Below are positions 46,878-56,123 of a stretch of DNA of 64,000 bases, in pieces. Position 1 is the stretch's first letter, and each line of letters starts with the position of its first letter. This stretch comes from Candidatus Sulfotelmatobacter sp. (lineage in GTDB: Bacteria > Acidobacteriota > Terriglobia > Terriglobales > Acidobacteriaceae): assembly GCA_025462865.1 (NCBI GenBank), contig JAOAPI010000015.1, positions 1-64,000 of the forward strand. Reading direction: 5' to 3'. Made by a program: the position numbers and the translations under genes. The notes under the pieces are model-generated. The model was given only the letters and a program-made list of their open reading frames with translations, searched no databases and was not told the DNA's origin.

Positions 46878-48224
46878 TCAGTCCGAAACTCCTACGCGCT
46901 CGGTTTTCGCGCTGGCTTCAATCATATCCAGCACTTTTTCGCTTGGCCCAGCTTCAGTTTCGCGAATCGTGGGGAGCGGCCCGTTGACGGTGAAGTAATG
47001 CGCGCCCGCAACCAGAAGTTCTTCCGCGGGGAAGCGCGTGATTACTTCGTGCCCGGTCGGCGTGACAACGATCTCTTCTTCAATGCGGGCGGCGCTCCAG
47101 CCATCAGTTGAAGGCCAGAACGTTTCGAGCGCAAATACCATGCCCGGCTCGATCGTTACCGGATGCTCGAATGATACCAACCGGCTGATCACTGGTTTCT
47201 CCCAGATGGCGAGGCCGATGCCATGGCCGTATTGCAGAGCGAAGCAGGATTCTTCATTCGGAAATCCAAACTCTTCTGCCTTCGGCCAGACTGCAGCAAT
47301 CTCCGCTGTCGTGCGGCCCGGGCGAACAAGCTCGATCGCAGCGTCGAGATATTCGCGGCAGCGTTTGTACGCATCGACCATGGCGTGCGATGAGTAACCA
47401 ACGGTGAAGCAGCGGTAGTAGCAGGTGCGGTATCCCATGTAAGAATGCAGGATGTCGTAATAGACAGGATCGCCGGGGCGCAACACGCGATCGGAAAACA
47501 CATGTGGATGGGGATTGCAGCGCTCGCCGGAAATCGCATTCACCGCCTCGACGTATTCGGAGCCGAGATCGTAGAGGACTTTGCTGACCAGGCCAACGGC
47601 TTCGTTCTCGCGCATACCGGGTTTCATGGCGCGATAGAGTTCGTCGTAGGCGGCGTCGACCATCACGGCGGAGGTGTTGAGCAGCGAGATTTCATCCTGC
47701 GTCTTGATGACGCGGGCATTCGACATCAACTGCTGGCCGTCCACTACCTTGATGCCTTCGCGTTGCAACGCGAAGAGAACCGGCAATTCAATGATGTCAA
47801 TACCGACAGGCTCTTTGTGGAGGCCGCGCATTTCGAGCTCGATGCGAATTTTCTTGGCGACATCTTCGGCGCGTCCCATCTCAGGCGTCATGGCGCCGCG
47901 CAGCATGGAAATTCCTGGGCGCGAGCGTCCATCCAGCCATGGGCAATTCAGTTGATGATGCTTCGCGGCAGAACCGAAATCCCACAAGATCGGCTCGTCG
48001 TTCTGCGGCAGCAATGTGAAACGGTTCGCCTTGTCCTGCGCCCACGAACCAATGTGGGTAGAGGTCAGATAGCGCACATTGTTCATGTCGAAACAAAGAA
48101 GCGCGCCCATCTCGGACTTCGCCAACAGCGCTTTGGCCTTCGCGAGGCGTTCGCGACGGAGGCGATCGAAGTCGATCCGGTTTTCCCAATCGACGGCCAT
48201 GGTTCCATGAGTTTTCAATGCCAT
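46878..48224 (-). CDS. M24-family (aminopeptidase P/creatinase-like) hydrolase with altered metal site
   Basis: 448 residues with an N-terminal creatinase-like domain and a C-terminal pita-bread fold. Of the five usual metal ligands, D257 (VYYDI), H334 (GHGIG), E367 and E382 (RIEEE) are present, but the second Asp is Cys268 (context RTCYYRCF where prolidases have SDITRT), and the usual HE after GHGIG is WE (W341). So it is not a normal dinuclear metallopeptidase. Creatinases also lack metal and use other residues. Its place between E1beta and E2 in a 2-oxoacid dehydrogenase operon suggests it handles a small C-N or C-S bond substrate of the pathway. Substrate unknown. Its ribosome binding site AGGAG lies within an AGCT-type repeat. 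Confidence 0.85.
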   Translation of the reverse strand: MALKTHGTMAVDWENRIDFDRLRRERLAKAKALLAKSEMGALLCFDMNNVRYLTSTHIGSWAQDKANRFTLLPQNDEPILWDFGSAAKHHQLNCPWLDGRSRPGISMLRGAMTPEMGRAEDVAKKIRIELEMRGLHKEPVGIDIIELPVLFALQREGIKVVDGQQLMSNARVIKTQDEISLLNTSAVMVDAAYDELYRAMKPGMRENEAVGLVSKVLYDLGSEYVEAVNAISGERCNPHPHVFSDRVLRPGDPVYYDILHSYMGYRTCYYRCFTVGYSSHAMVDAYKRCREYLDAAIELVRPGRTTAEIAAVWPKAEEFGFPNEESCFALQYGHGIGLAIWEKPVISRLVSFEHPVTIEPGMVFALETFWPSTDGWSAARIEEEIVVTPTGHEVITRFPAEELLVAGAHYFTVNGPLPTIRETEAGPSEKVLDMIEASAKTERVGVSD

Positions 48225-48282
48225 AAAATCAGCTCCTAGCTCTTAGCTCTCAGCCACTAGCTTGAACCTAACCAATTACGCC

Positions 48283-49269
48283 TCAAGCCGGCTTGCACAT
48301 CGACCTCGCTGCATCGAATACTGTTTGTTCCGTCGGCACTGTTGCGTCTTCTAAGGGTGGAGAGAATGGAATTGGCACATGCATCGCTCCCATTCGCTTC
48401 ACCGGTGCGTCCAGATCGTAGAATGCGCCTTCTGCGATTACTGCCGCAAGTTCCGCTGTAACTCCATAGCGGCCGTAGCCTTCATCGAGCACGATCACGC
48501 GTGAAGTTTTCTTTGCCGATTCGATCAAAGTTTTTTCGTCCAGCGGCCAGGTAGTCCGCGGATCGACCACCTCGGCGCTGATGCCTTCTTTTTCCAGCAA
48601 GATCGCCGCTCCCAACGCAACCTGCACCATGCTGCTGGTGGCGACCAGCGTGATGTCGTCACCGGCGCGCTTCACGTCGGCGACACCGAGTGGAATCGTG
48701 TAATCGTCTTCGGGTACTGGGCCCTTCAGCTTGTACATCATTTTGTCTTCGAAGAAGACCACCGGATTCTCATCGCGAATTGCGGCCTTCAGCAGACCCT
48801 TCGCGTCATAGGGCGTCGAGGGTAAAACCACTTTCAATCCCGGCACGTGGCTGAACCAGGCGTGCAGCGACTGCGAATGCTGCGCCGCGGAGCGTCGGGT
48901 CGCGCCCAGCGTGGTGCGCATCACCATCGGAACTTTCCAGTGGCCGCCCGACATGTAATGCGCTTTGGCGGCCTGATTCACCATCTGGTCCATCGTGAGA
49001 GTGATGAAATCGCCGAACATGATGTCGACAACGGGACGCAGGCCCGTCATCGCAGCGCCCACAGCCACACCAGTGAATCCAGCTTCCGATATCGGAGTGT
49101 CGACCACGCGCTTTGCGCCGAATTCTTCCACCAGACCAGAAAGAACCTTGAAAGGAGTGCCGGCTTCGGCAACGTCTTCACCGATAATGCACACGCGAGA
49201 GTCGCGGCGCATTTCTTCCGCCAGCGCTTCGCGTACGGCCTGCGCAAATGTGAGCTCGCGTTCAGGCAT
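48283..49269 (-). CDS. 2-oxoacid dehydrogenase E1 beta subunit
   Basis: About 328 residues from the ATG at 49267-49269 (MPERELTFAQAVREAL), overlapping the stop of E1alpha by 8 bp. The transketolase-like pyrimidine domain shows IGEDVAEAGTPF and ISEAGFTGVAVGAA, and the C-terminal half shows the VLDEGYGRYGV region. With E1alpha it binds thiamine diphosphate and decarboxylates the oxo-acid. Part of the cluster regulated, probably, by the FadR-type gene at 51350. Confidence 0.92.
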   Translation of the reverse strand: MPERELTFAQAVREALAEEMRRDSRVCIIGEDVAEAGTPFKVLSGLVEEFGAKRVVDTPISEAGFTGVAVGAAMTGLRPVVDIMFGDFITLTMDQMVNQAAKAHYMSGGHWKVPMVMRTTLGATRRSAAQHSQSLHAWFSHVPGLKVVLPSTPYDAKGLLKAAIRDENPVVFFEDKMMYKLKGPVPEDDYTIPLGVADVKRAGDDITLVATSSMVQVALGAAILLEKEGISAEVVDPRTTWPLDEKTLIESAKKTSRVIVLDEGYGRYGVTAELAAVIAEGAFYDLDAPVKRMGAMHVPIPFSPPLEDATVPTEQTVFDAARSMCKPA

Positions 49270-50266
49270 AGACGTGCTTCTCGACTTCCTCGACATTGGG
49301 ATAAGGCGCCGCAATGGCGAACTTCACTGCCGATTCCATGATGGTGCGAACTTCAGACGTGATTCGGTCGAGAGCCGAAGCGTCAGCATAGCTCTGATCG
49401 ATCAGCCACTTCGTCAACACCAGTATCGGATCGCGGTCCGTCTTCCAAAGATGCTCTTCCTGCTTGGACCGATAGTATTCACGATTGATGTCGCCGACGT
49501 GATGCCCGCTGTAGCGGTAGGTGTCGCATTGTAAAAATGCGGGGCCGCCGCCAGTGCGGGCACGGCTGATCAGTCGTGTCGCAACTTCATTCACCGAGCG
49601 GACATCTTGTCCGTCTACTCTCGCGGCTTCGATACCGAAAGCCGTGGCGCGGCCAAGAATCGTGCCGGCGGTGGTTTCCTGAAAATGCGTGTATTCGTTG
49701 TATTGGTTGTTTTCGCAGACGTAAATAACCGGCAGCTTCCATAGCTGCGCCAGATTCATCACCTCGTAGAGCGATCCCTGGCCGAGAGCGCCTTCTCCAA
49801 AGAAGCAAGCTGCTACGCGATCAGTGCCCAGCGTTTTCGCAGCGAAAGCCGCTCCGGTGGCAATGCCTACGCTGCCGCCGACAATGGCGTTCGCTCCGAG
49901 GTTGCCGGTGGCGGGATCGGCGATGTGCATCGAGCCGCCCTTGCCGCGGCAATAGCCCGCTTCTTTTCCTAACAGTTCCGCAAACATGCGATCTGGCGAT
50001 GCGCCTTTGGCCAGGCAGTGGCCGTGTCCACGGTGCGTGCTGGTGATGTAATCGTCGACTCGCAGAGCTTCGCAGATTCCCACCGCTACGGCTTCTTCCC
50101 CGCTGTACAGGTGCGCGAGCCCCGGCATGAGCGCGCGGGTGTAAACCTCGTTCACCTGCTCTTCAAACAGCCGGATGCTCACCATTTGGCGATACGCACG
50201 AAGCCATTTGTCTTTTTCCGTGCCGATATCTCGGCCGGCTTCGGCTTTGGAGGTAGCTATCGTCAT
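49262..50266 (-). CDS. 2-oxoacid dehydrogenase E1 alpha subunit
   Basis: 334 residues. The thiamine diphosphate motif is GEGALGQG...ENN (157-187; the canonical GDG is GEG). The phosphorylation-loop-like region TYRYSGHHVGD is also present. It starts by overlapping the preceding dehydrogenase gene by 4 bp (ATGA), so translation is coupled. With E1beta it decarboxylates a 2-oxoacid and passes the acyl group to E2. Substrate not deducible; similarity to both pyruvate and acetoin dehydrogenase alpha subunits is expected. Confidence 0.93.
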   Translation of the reverse strand: MTIATSKAEAGRDIGTEKDKWLRAYRQMVSIRLFEEQVNEVYTRALMPGLAHLYSGEEAVAVGICEALRVDDYITSTHRGHGHCLAKGASPDRMFAELLGKEAGYCRGKGGSMHIADPATGNLGANAIVGGSVGIATGAAFAAKTLGTDRVAACFFGEGALGQGSLYEVMNLAQLWKLPVIYVCENNQYNEYTHFQETTAGTILGRATAFGIEAARVDGQDVRSVNEVATRLISRARTGGGPAFLQCDTYRYSGHHVGDINREYYRSKQEEHLWKTDRDPILVLTKWLIDQSYADASALDRITSEVRTIMESAVKFAIAAPYPNVEEVEKHVYA

Positions 50267-51171
50267 ACCTTCTTTCCCCCTTTCGTGACCGGAGTCGATA
50301 CTCCGGACATGGCAGCCAGCACGTCGAACATGCAGGCGAAATCGTACTTGGTCCAGCCCATCCCGCGCGCGGCGGTGAGTATCTCGTTGCTCACGGCGGT
50401 GGAGGGAAGTGGCACGTCGAGCTGGCGGCCGAGATCCATTGCAAGGACCATATCCTTCTGCATCATGTTCACATCGAACCAGGCTTCTTCTGGCTGCTGC
50501 AGAACGAAGGGCCCGCGATACTGAATCATCGGAGAAGCAATCGCGCTGTGAATGAGCACGTCGACCGCAGTGTCGCGCGAGATACCGCTCTTCTCCGCCA
50601 GCAAGACTCCCTCGGAGAATGCGAGCATCTGCACGGCGAGGCTTAAGTTGACAGCAATCTTCATGGACAAGGCGAGACCGTTGTCGCCCACGTGAGTGAC
50701 TTTCGGCCCGATATCGAGCAGCAGCGGCTTTATCTTTTCGAAGGTTTCACGTCGTCCCCCAACCATTACCGATAATTTCCCTTCCTGCAGCGTGATCACA
50801 CTACCGGAGACAGGCGAATCGACCATATCCGCACCTTTTTCGCGCACCTTTGCTGCGAGGGCGCGACTGACGGTGGGACTGATGGTACTCATGTCGATGA
50901 AGATTTTCCCGGGGCCAAGGCCTGCCAGCAATCCGTCTGGTCCTTCGGTAATTGCAGCGATAGCGGCGGAGTTGGTGACCATCGCGAAGGTAAAATCGGA
51001 AGCGGTCGCGACCGCGCGCGGGGAGTCGGCCCACTGCATGCCTTTTTCAACTAGCCACTGCGCCTTGGCGCGAGTGCGGTTGTAGCCAGTGACACTGTGA
51101 CCTTTGCTGAGCAGCCGGTTCACCATCTGGCTGCCCATCACTCCTAGTCCGATGAAACCTAGTTTTGCCAT
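50263..51171 (-). CDS. 3-hydroxyisobutyrate/beta-hydroxyacid dehydrogenase family
   Basis: 302 residues: N-terminal NAD(P) Rossmann motif GFIGLGVMGSQM, substrate-binding SPVSGS (119-124), and catalytic Lys171 (MKIAVN, with N175). These are the family's hallmarks. It oxidises a short beta-hydroxyacid to an aldehyde or oxo-acid using NAD(P)+. Coupled to E1alpha by ATGA, it may provide the substrate for the oxoacid dehydrogenase. The cluster order regulator, dehydrogenase, E1alpha, E1beta, M24, E2 suggests a catabolic route. Confidence 0.92.
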   Translation of the reverse strand: MAKLGFIGLGVMGSQMVNRLLSKGHSVTGYNRTRAKAQWLVEKGMQWADSPRAVATASDFTFAMVTNSAAIAAITEGPDGLLAGLGPGKIFIDMSTISPTVSRALAAKVREKGADMVDSPVSGSVITLQEGKLSVMVGGRRETFEKIKPLLLDIGPKVTHVGDNGLALSMKIAVNLSLAVQMLAFSEGVLLAEKSGISRDTAVDVLIHSAIASPMIQYRGPFVLQQPEEAWFDVNMMQKDMVLAMDLGRQLDVPLPSTAVSNEILTAARGMGWTKYDFACMFDVLAAMSGVSTPVTKGGKKV

Positions 51172-51349
51172 CCGCTCTAAGACCTCACGCGACGTTTACG
51201 GAATGTTCCTGCAAAAAACCTTCTCTTGCGTCTCAAATTACTGCGGCTCCAACAGCCGCTGATTTTCAGGCCGTAGCGGGCGGTGAAAAGCGCCCTTCAA
51301 ACAGCTGTGATTAATGCAATGGTCGAAACTAAACACATGGCCGAGCTGT

Positions 51350-52210
51350 TCATAAAGCTTTGGAACCGACCGGAGCCTGTTTTCCGGGCAGCAAAAGTTT
51401 GCTGTTAGGGGAAGCTCTCGAATCTTCACGAACCTGCTCGAGATGAGAGCGCATCGCTGTCCGTGCCATCTCCGCATCACGCTTCTCCATTGCTTCAAGA
51501 ATGCGTTTGTGGTGCACCTGGCCGCGCTGCGGTCCACCCTCCACATTAAAAATCTTTATGCGCTGCTCACGCAGAAGACCCACGATGGAATCGATCAATG
51601 ACAGTATCAAGGGATTCGCGACGGTTTCCGCCAGCGCCAGGTGAAAATCGAGATCGGCCTCGATATAAGCTTCGGGATCGTCCTGCGCGCGGTCCATGAC
51701 TGCTACTGCTTCGCGCATAGCGGCGAGATCTTCATCCTTAACGCGAACTGCAGCCAAGGCGGCAATTCCCGGCTCTAGGATCAGGCGAAGTTCGGCGAGG
51801 TGAGGCGCACCCTCCTGTTGCCCAATCTTCACCATGAGATCAAAAGACTGGCGCGCCGCTTGCGACGTTCCATCGGTGACGAAGGTCCCGCGACCCGAGT
51901 AGGCTTCCACTAGACCTTTCTCGCGCAGCGCTTTGACTGCTTCGCGCACCGCAGTGCGGCTGACGCCGAGTTGCTGCGCAAGTTCGCGTTCGGCAGGCAG
52001 CTGGTCGCCAGGTTTTAGTGTGCCATTGAGGACGGAGTCTTCGATCTGCTGGACGATCTGCTCGTAGAGACGCGAAGTCCGGACAACTTTGTACACAGAA
52101 TTTTCCCTCGCACGAGCCAGCGCTGGGGGACTGGCGATGGTCTGGCTACTATACCGCAGGTCCAGCACTTTGGGAGGCGCTTCCTGCGCCTTCACGTCTG
52201 ATGACATCAT
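51350..52210 (-). CDS. FadR/GntR-family transcriptional regulator
   Basis: 286 residues: an unusually long N-terminal extension (about 1-45), a GntR winged helix (about 46-112, PAERELAQQLGVSRTAVREAVKAL) and an all-helical FCD ligand domain (about 125-265) of the FadR type, with metal-binding His/Asp residues. These regulators sense a small acid or its CoA ester, often repressing neighbouring catabolic genes. It is divergent from the TonB receptor and followed downstream by the catabolic cluster. A perfect inverted repeat at 52229-52254 between the genes is a likely binding site. Confidence 0.9.
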   Translation of the reverse strand: MMSSDVKAQEAPPKVLDLRYSSQTIASPPALARARENSVYKVVRTSRLYEQIVQQIEDSVLNGTLKPGDQLPAERELAQQLGVSRTAVREAVKALREKGLVEAYSGRGTFVTDGTSQAARQSFDLMVKIGQQEGAPHLAELRLILEPGIAALAAVRVKDEDLAAMREAVAVMDRAQDDPEAYIEADLDFHLALAETVANPLILSLIDSIVGLLREQRIKIFNVEGGPQRGQVHHKRILEAMEKRDAEMARTAMRSHLEQVREDSRASPNSKLLLPGKQAPVGSKAL

Positions 52211-52228
52211 GAATGGTCTCTAGGTATG

Positions 52229-52254
52229 GTGGTATGACAGCTACACGATACCAC
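52229..52254. promoter_or_regulatory. Likely operator of the FadR-type regulator
   Basis: GTGGTAT and ATACCAC, a perfect 7-bp inverted repeat with a 12-nt spacer, and within it TGGTATGACA, close to the GntR/FadR half-site pattern TnGTnnnAC. It lies 19 bp upstream of the regulator start codon and 187 bp before the TonB receptor, so it could autoregulate or control both directions. Confidence 0.55.
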
Positions 52255-52440
52255 GGCTAACTACTTGGAGCAAGTTGAGAAAAAATCCATTCTAAGCGCT
52301 GATTCAACACAAAACTTGGATTAGCGTCGCCGGCAAGGCACCTGCCATATTGTCGGAAAGGGAGCAGATCGGGAAAATATGCTTGACTTCATTCACTCGC
52401 CAGTGGTATGGCTGTCGGACCAGCATAACGGAGGAGTTCC

Positions 52441-55400
52441 ATGATATCCCGATGCACCGCCCTGTGTGCGGATCATGTAGCAACGTCAGCTACCCGGATT
52501 TTGCTTCTTGTTCTCGTCTTGAGCCTGATAAGCACACCCGCGCTAACGCAATCCACGGCGGGACGAGTCTTGGGCACGATCAGCGACCAAAGCGGTGCAT
52601 CGGTCGCGAGCGCTACGGTGGTCATCACCGACGTGGAGCGCGGCACGTCTCGCACTCTTACGACCGACTCTTCCGGCGACTATGTGGCCTCCGACTTGAT
52701 CCCAGGCACGTATAAAATTCATGCCGAAGCGAAAGGCTTTAAATCCGCGGAGCGTCCCAGCGTCACCGTCGAAGTGGCCACGGACGTTCGCGCCGACTTC
52801 AGTTTGCAACCGGGCAACGTGTCCGAAATCATCACCGTGACCGAGGAAGTGGCGCTGGTGAACACGACCTCCGCCACTCTGGGTGGAACGCTGAGCAACA
52901 AGGAAATCAACGACCTGCCGTTGAACGGCCGCAACTACGAAAACCTGCTGCAGCTTCGACCGGGAATCATGCGTTATCCGGGCGGCGGGTTTTCGACCAC
53001 CAGCAGCAATGGGCTGCGTGCGGAAGACAACGCTTATCTCGTCGATGGGCTGTTCAACAGCGAGCCATTCTCCGGTCAGAGCATTATCAATGGCGCAGGC
53101 ATTGCCGGGGACTCAGCAACCATTCTTCCTATCGACGCCATCCAGGAATTCAATCTTCAGCAAAATCCAGCGGCAGAGTATGGATGGAAGCCAGGCTCCA
53201 TCGTCAACGTTGGGTTGAAATCCGGCACGAACCAGATTCATGGCAGCGCGTACGCGTTCGGCCGGGACACACCGCTCGATGCGCGGAACTACTACAATTG
53301 CGCGTCGGTTTCATCGTGTCCCCCGGGAATCACGCCAGCGCCGAAAAATCCCCGCAACCTTGAACAATTCGGTGCAACCACGGGCGGAGCAATCATCAAA
53401 GATAAGCTTTTTTACTTCGGCGCCTATGAGGGACAGCGCTACACAGTCGGCAACGCCGGCTATCTTTCGACATGGGCGACAATCCCGCTAGCTACTCCTG
53501 CGGGCGGGACAACCTGCACAGCCCTAGCGACCGGCGACTGCGCCAACAGCATTCCAGACGCCATTGCAGACGTTTACGCGCAGGGGCTGACGGTGAGCCA
53601 GGTCAGTTTGCAGGTCGCGGGCTGCACATTCACTCCGCCCAATACGGTGACGTGCAACGGGAAGGGATTCCCAACAAATACCGCGGGGGGCACAACCATC
53701 CCCTACAACTTGGCCAACACAGTGAACTCCGACAATGCTGTTGCCAAGGTTGATTACCAACTAAACCAACGCAACACTCTGAGCAGCATCTATTTCTTCG
53801 GCAACAACGGGGGAACTGTAGCGGATGCCCAGCAATTGCAGCCGCAATGGCTGACTCAGATTCACACGCGAGCGCAGGTCTTTGGCGAGAACTGGACTTA
53901 TATCCCCAACGCAAATTGGGTGAATGAGGCACGCTTCGGATACAACCGTCTTTACCAGCCCACGTTTACTAATGATCACAGCACGTCAGCCTCAACTTAT
54001 GGACTGGACACAGGCGTGACCAATCCGCTTTATGGAGGCTTGCCTCGCATCAACATTGCCCCTTTTTATATCTTTCCGAACGAACTCGGCGGTTTTAACT
54101 GGCCGAAGGTGCAGGGACCGGATACGCGCATCCAGTTCGTCGATCATGTTTCGTACATAAGGGGCAAACATGCGATCAAGTTTGGCGGAGAACTCCACCG
54201 CGATGGATTCACCGGAGGCGCTTACGGTGGCGTGCGTGGCCGAATCAAGTTCGGATTAGGAGGAGGAACGCTAGCTCAGCCGATCGAAGATTTCTTCGCT
54301 GGCTTTTCATCCCATGCCAGCCTTCTGGTAGGCGATCCTACTCGCCATATCCACAACTGGGGATACGCTGGTTTCGTGCAGGATGACTGGCGCGTGAGCA
54401 AGACTTTCACACTTAACCTTGGATTGCGATACGAACTCAATACCGTAATCAAGGAAGCACACGACCTTCTCGGTAATTTTAGCCCGACAGTAGGACTGCA
54501 ACAGGTCGGAATGCAGATCAAGGGCCCGTACAACGGAGACCACAAAAACTTCGCGCCGCGTGTCGGGTTCGCATGGGACACTACCGGCAACGGACGAACC
54601 GTAGTGCGCGGCGGTTTCAGCATGATGTACGAAACATTGAACTGGGAATCGTTTCTGGCTTTGGAGAACTCTTTGGGTCTCTCTACGATACCCACGGGGG
54701 CCATCATTGACGCGAGCGGCGGAACGGCCGGCGGCAGGATCGCGGTCGGCACGGAAAACTTTGCCGGCTCCGATCCCACTACCGGAGGGATCAACTGGGA
54801 TCCTGCGGTGACCGGCATCCCTGGCACTGTCTTCCCCACCACGCCTCTCAATTGCTTCGCCAACCCATGCAGCATCATGGGAATCGATCCCAATCTGAAG
54901 ACTCCGTACGTTTTGACTTATACCCTCAACCTGCAGCACTCCTTTACTCAGAACCTTTCTCTGGAGATCGGTTATGTAGGAGATCATGGATCGAGGTTGG
55001 CGGGCATCCGCGATATTAATCAGGTTAATCCCGCGCTGGACGACGGTTCCGAGCAAGTGGGGCGACCATTCAACGCGCAGTTTCCATATCTGGCCCAGAT
55101 TTTCCAGATGGGGAACATTTATCGTTCGAACTACAACGGCCTGCAGGCTACCCTCACGTCACGGAATTTTCACGGGTTGAGCATGGTCGCCGGATACACG
55201 TACTCGCACTCGCTCGACATGGTGGGCGCGAACTGGGACTTCGGCGCGGGCAACGGACTTCCCACGGACAGCACTCATTTTCAGCGGGAATATGCCAGCA
55301 GCGATTTTGACATGCGGCACCGCCTTACGCTTTCCCTCACTTATCTGATTCCCGGCAGGGATGGCGCATGGCAGATGCTGAAGGGCTGGCAGGTGAATAC

Positions 55401-56019
55401 GATCACGACCTTAAACGGAGCGCAGCCTTGGGGCGTCATGGATGCGGGAACGGACGTCAGCTTGACCGGTGAACTTAATGACCGGTGGGATTTTTTTGGG
55501 AATCCCAAGGACTTCAAATCTACTCCGCGCGGAATTCCTTTCTTCGCAGGAAGTAGTGATCCAGCGAATCCCACGTCGAATGCCGCGTGTAATGCTCAGG
55601 CTATGGCCCTCGACGGCGGAGTCGCCGGAGGTCCCACCAGCGCGGAATTGGCGACGTTCGGCTGCTATGCGGCGGGCAAGTCATTCCTGATTCCCCCGAC
55701 GCCAGGCACTTTCGGCACAATGGGTCGCAACATCTTCCGCGACACCGGATTTCGTAACGTTGATCTTTCGCTGGCCAAGAATTTCAAGTGGGGGGATCGC
55801 TTTGGGGCACAGTTCCGGATTGAGTTCTTCAACGTATTCAATCATCCCAATTTTGCCAATCCATTCGGGGGACAAAATGGATGGGCACACAATGATCCTT
55901 CTGGCGGTGGCGGCTTCTTCGGTTGCGCCTGCGCGACGCCCGACGTGGCAGCCTCCAACCCGGTGATTGGATCGGGAGGCAGTCGGGCAACTCAGTTGGG
56001 CTTGAAGTTGACGTTCTAG
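52441..56019 (+). CDS. Oar-like TonB-dependent outer-membrane receptor
   Basis: 1192 residues. A signal peptide (ILLLVLVLSLISTPALTQS) is followed by a carboxypeptidase regulatory-like domain (about 40-120), a plug domain with NDLPLNGRNYENLL and a very long beta-barrel with alternating aromatic residues, ending in the C-terminal strand TQLGLKLTF (outer-membrane signature Phe). GGAGGAG directly upstream of the ATG at 52441 is a strong ribosome binding site. Acidobacteriota use these Oar/CarbA-type receptors for glycan or peptide uptake, but substrate cannot be read from sequence. It is divergent from the FadR-type gene and ends at a terminator. Confidence 0.93.
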   Translation: MISRCTALCADHVATSATRILLLVLVLSLISTPALTQSTAGRVLGTISDQSGASVASATVVITDVERGTSRTLTTDSSGDYVASDLIPGTYKIHAEAKGFKSAERPSVTVEVATDVRADFSLQPGNVSEIITVTEEVALVNTTSATLGGTLSNKEINDLPLNGRNYENLLQLRPGIMRYPGGGFSTTSSNGLRAEDNAYLVDGLFNSEPFSGQSIINGAGIAGDSATILPIDAIQEFNLQQNPAAEYGWKPGSIVNVGLKSGTNQIHGSAYAFGRDTPLDARNYYNCASVSSCPPGITPAPKNPRNLEQFGATTGGAIIKDKLFYFGAYEGQRYTVGNAGYLSTWATIPLATPAGGTTCTALATGDCANSIPDAIADVYAQGLTVSQVSLQVAGCTFTPPNTVTCNGKGFPTNTAGGTTIPYNLANTVNSDNAVAKVDYQLNQRNTLSSIYFFGNNGGTVADAQQLQPQWLTQIHTRAQVFGENWTYIPNANWVNEARFGYNRLYQPTFTNDHSTSASTYGLDTGVTNPLYGGLPRINIAPFYIFPNELGGFNWPKVQGPDTRIQFVDHVSYIRGKHAIKFGGELHRDGFTGGAYGGVRGRIKFGLGGGTLAQPIEDFFAGFSSHASLLVGDPTRHIHNWGYAGFVQDDWRVSKTFTLNLGLRYELNTVIKEAHDLLGNFSPTVGLQQVGMQIKGPYNGDHKNFAPRVGFAWDTTGNGRTVVRGGFSMMYETLNWESFLALENSLGLSTIPTGAIIDASGGTAGGRIAVGTENFAGSDPTTGGINWDPAVTGIPGTVFPTTPLNCFANPCSIMGIDPNLKTPYVLTYTLNLQHSFTQNLSLEIGYVGDHGSRLAGIRDINQVNPALDDGSEQVGRPFNAQFPYLAQIFQMGNIYRSNYNGLQATLTSRNFHGLSMVAGYTYSHSLDMVGANWDFGAGNGLPTDSTHFQREYASSDFDMRHRLTLSLTYLIPGRDGAWQMLKGWQVNTITTLNGAQPWGVMDAGTDVSLTGELNDRWDFFGNPKDFKSTPRGIPFFAGSSDPANPTSNAACNAQAMALDGGVAGGPTSAELATFGCYAAGKSFLIPPTPGTFGTMGRNIFRDTGFRNVDLSLAKNFKWGDRFGAQFRIEFFNVFNHPNFANPFGGQNGWAHNDPSGGGGFFGCACATPDVAASNPVIGSGGSRATQLGLKLTF

Positions 56020-56049
56020 CAGCGGACTACGTTGAGAGTTCACGGAAGG

Positions 56050-56078
56050 CCGGACGCAGTTCCGTCCGGTCTTTTTTT
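56050..56078 (+). terminator. Intrinsic terminator of the TonB receptor gene
   Basis: CCGGACG-CAGTTC-CGTCCGG stem (7 bp, 6-nt loop) followed by TCTTTTTTT, 31 bp after the stop codon at 56019. Strong and correctly oriented. Confidence 0.88.
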
Positions 56079-56085
56079 CGTAGGT

Positions 56086-56104
56086 GCTCGGGCGACGCCC
56101 GAGC
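56086..56104. repeat. Perfect 19-bp palindrome
   Basis: GCTCGGGCG-A-CGCCCGAGC is a 9-bp perfect inverted repeat around one base, just after the terminator and before the hydrolase start. It could be a second hairpin or a binding site. GC-rich composition recalls the arms of the kdsD element, though the sequence differs. Confidence 0.5.
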
Positions 56105-56123
56105 AGAAGGAAAGGGCCAAGCT

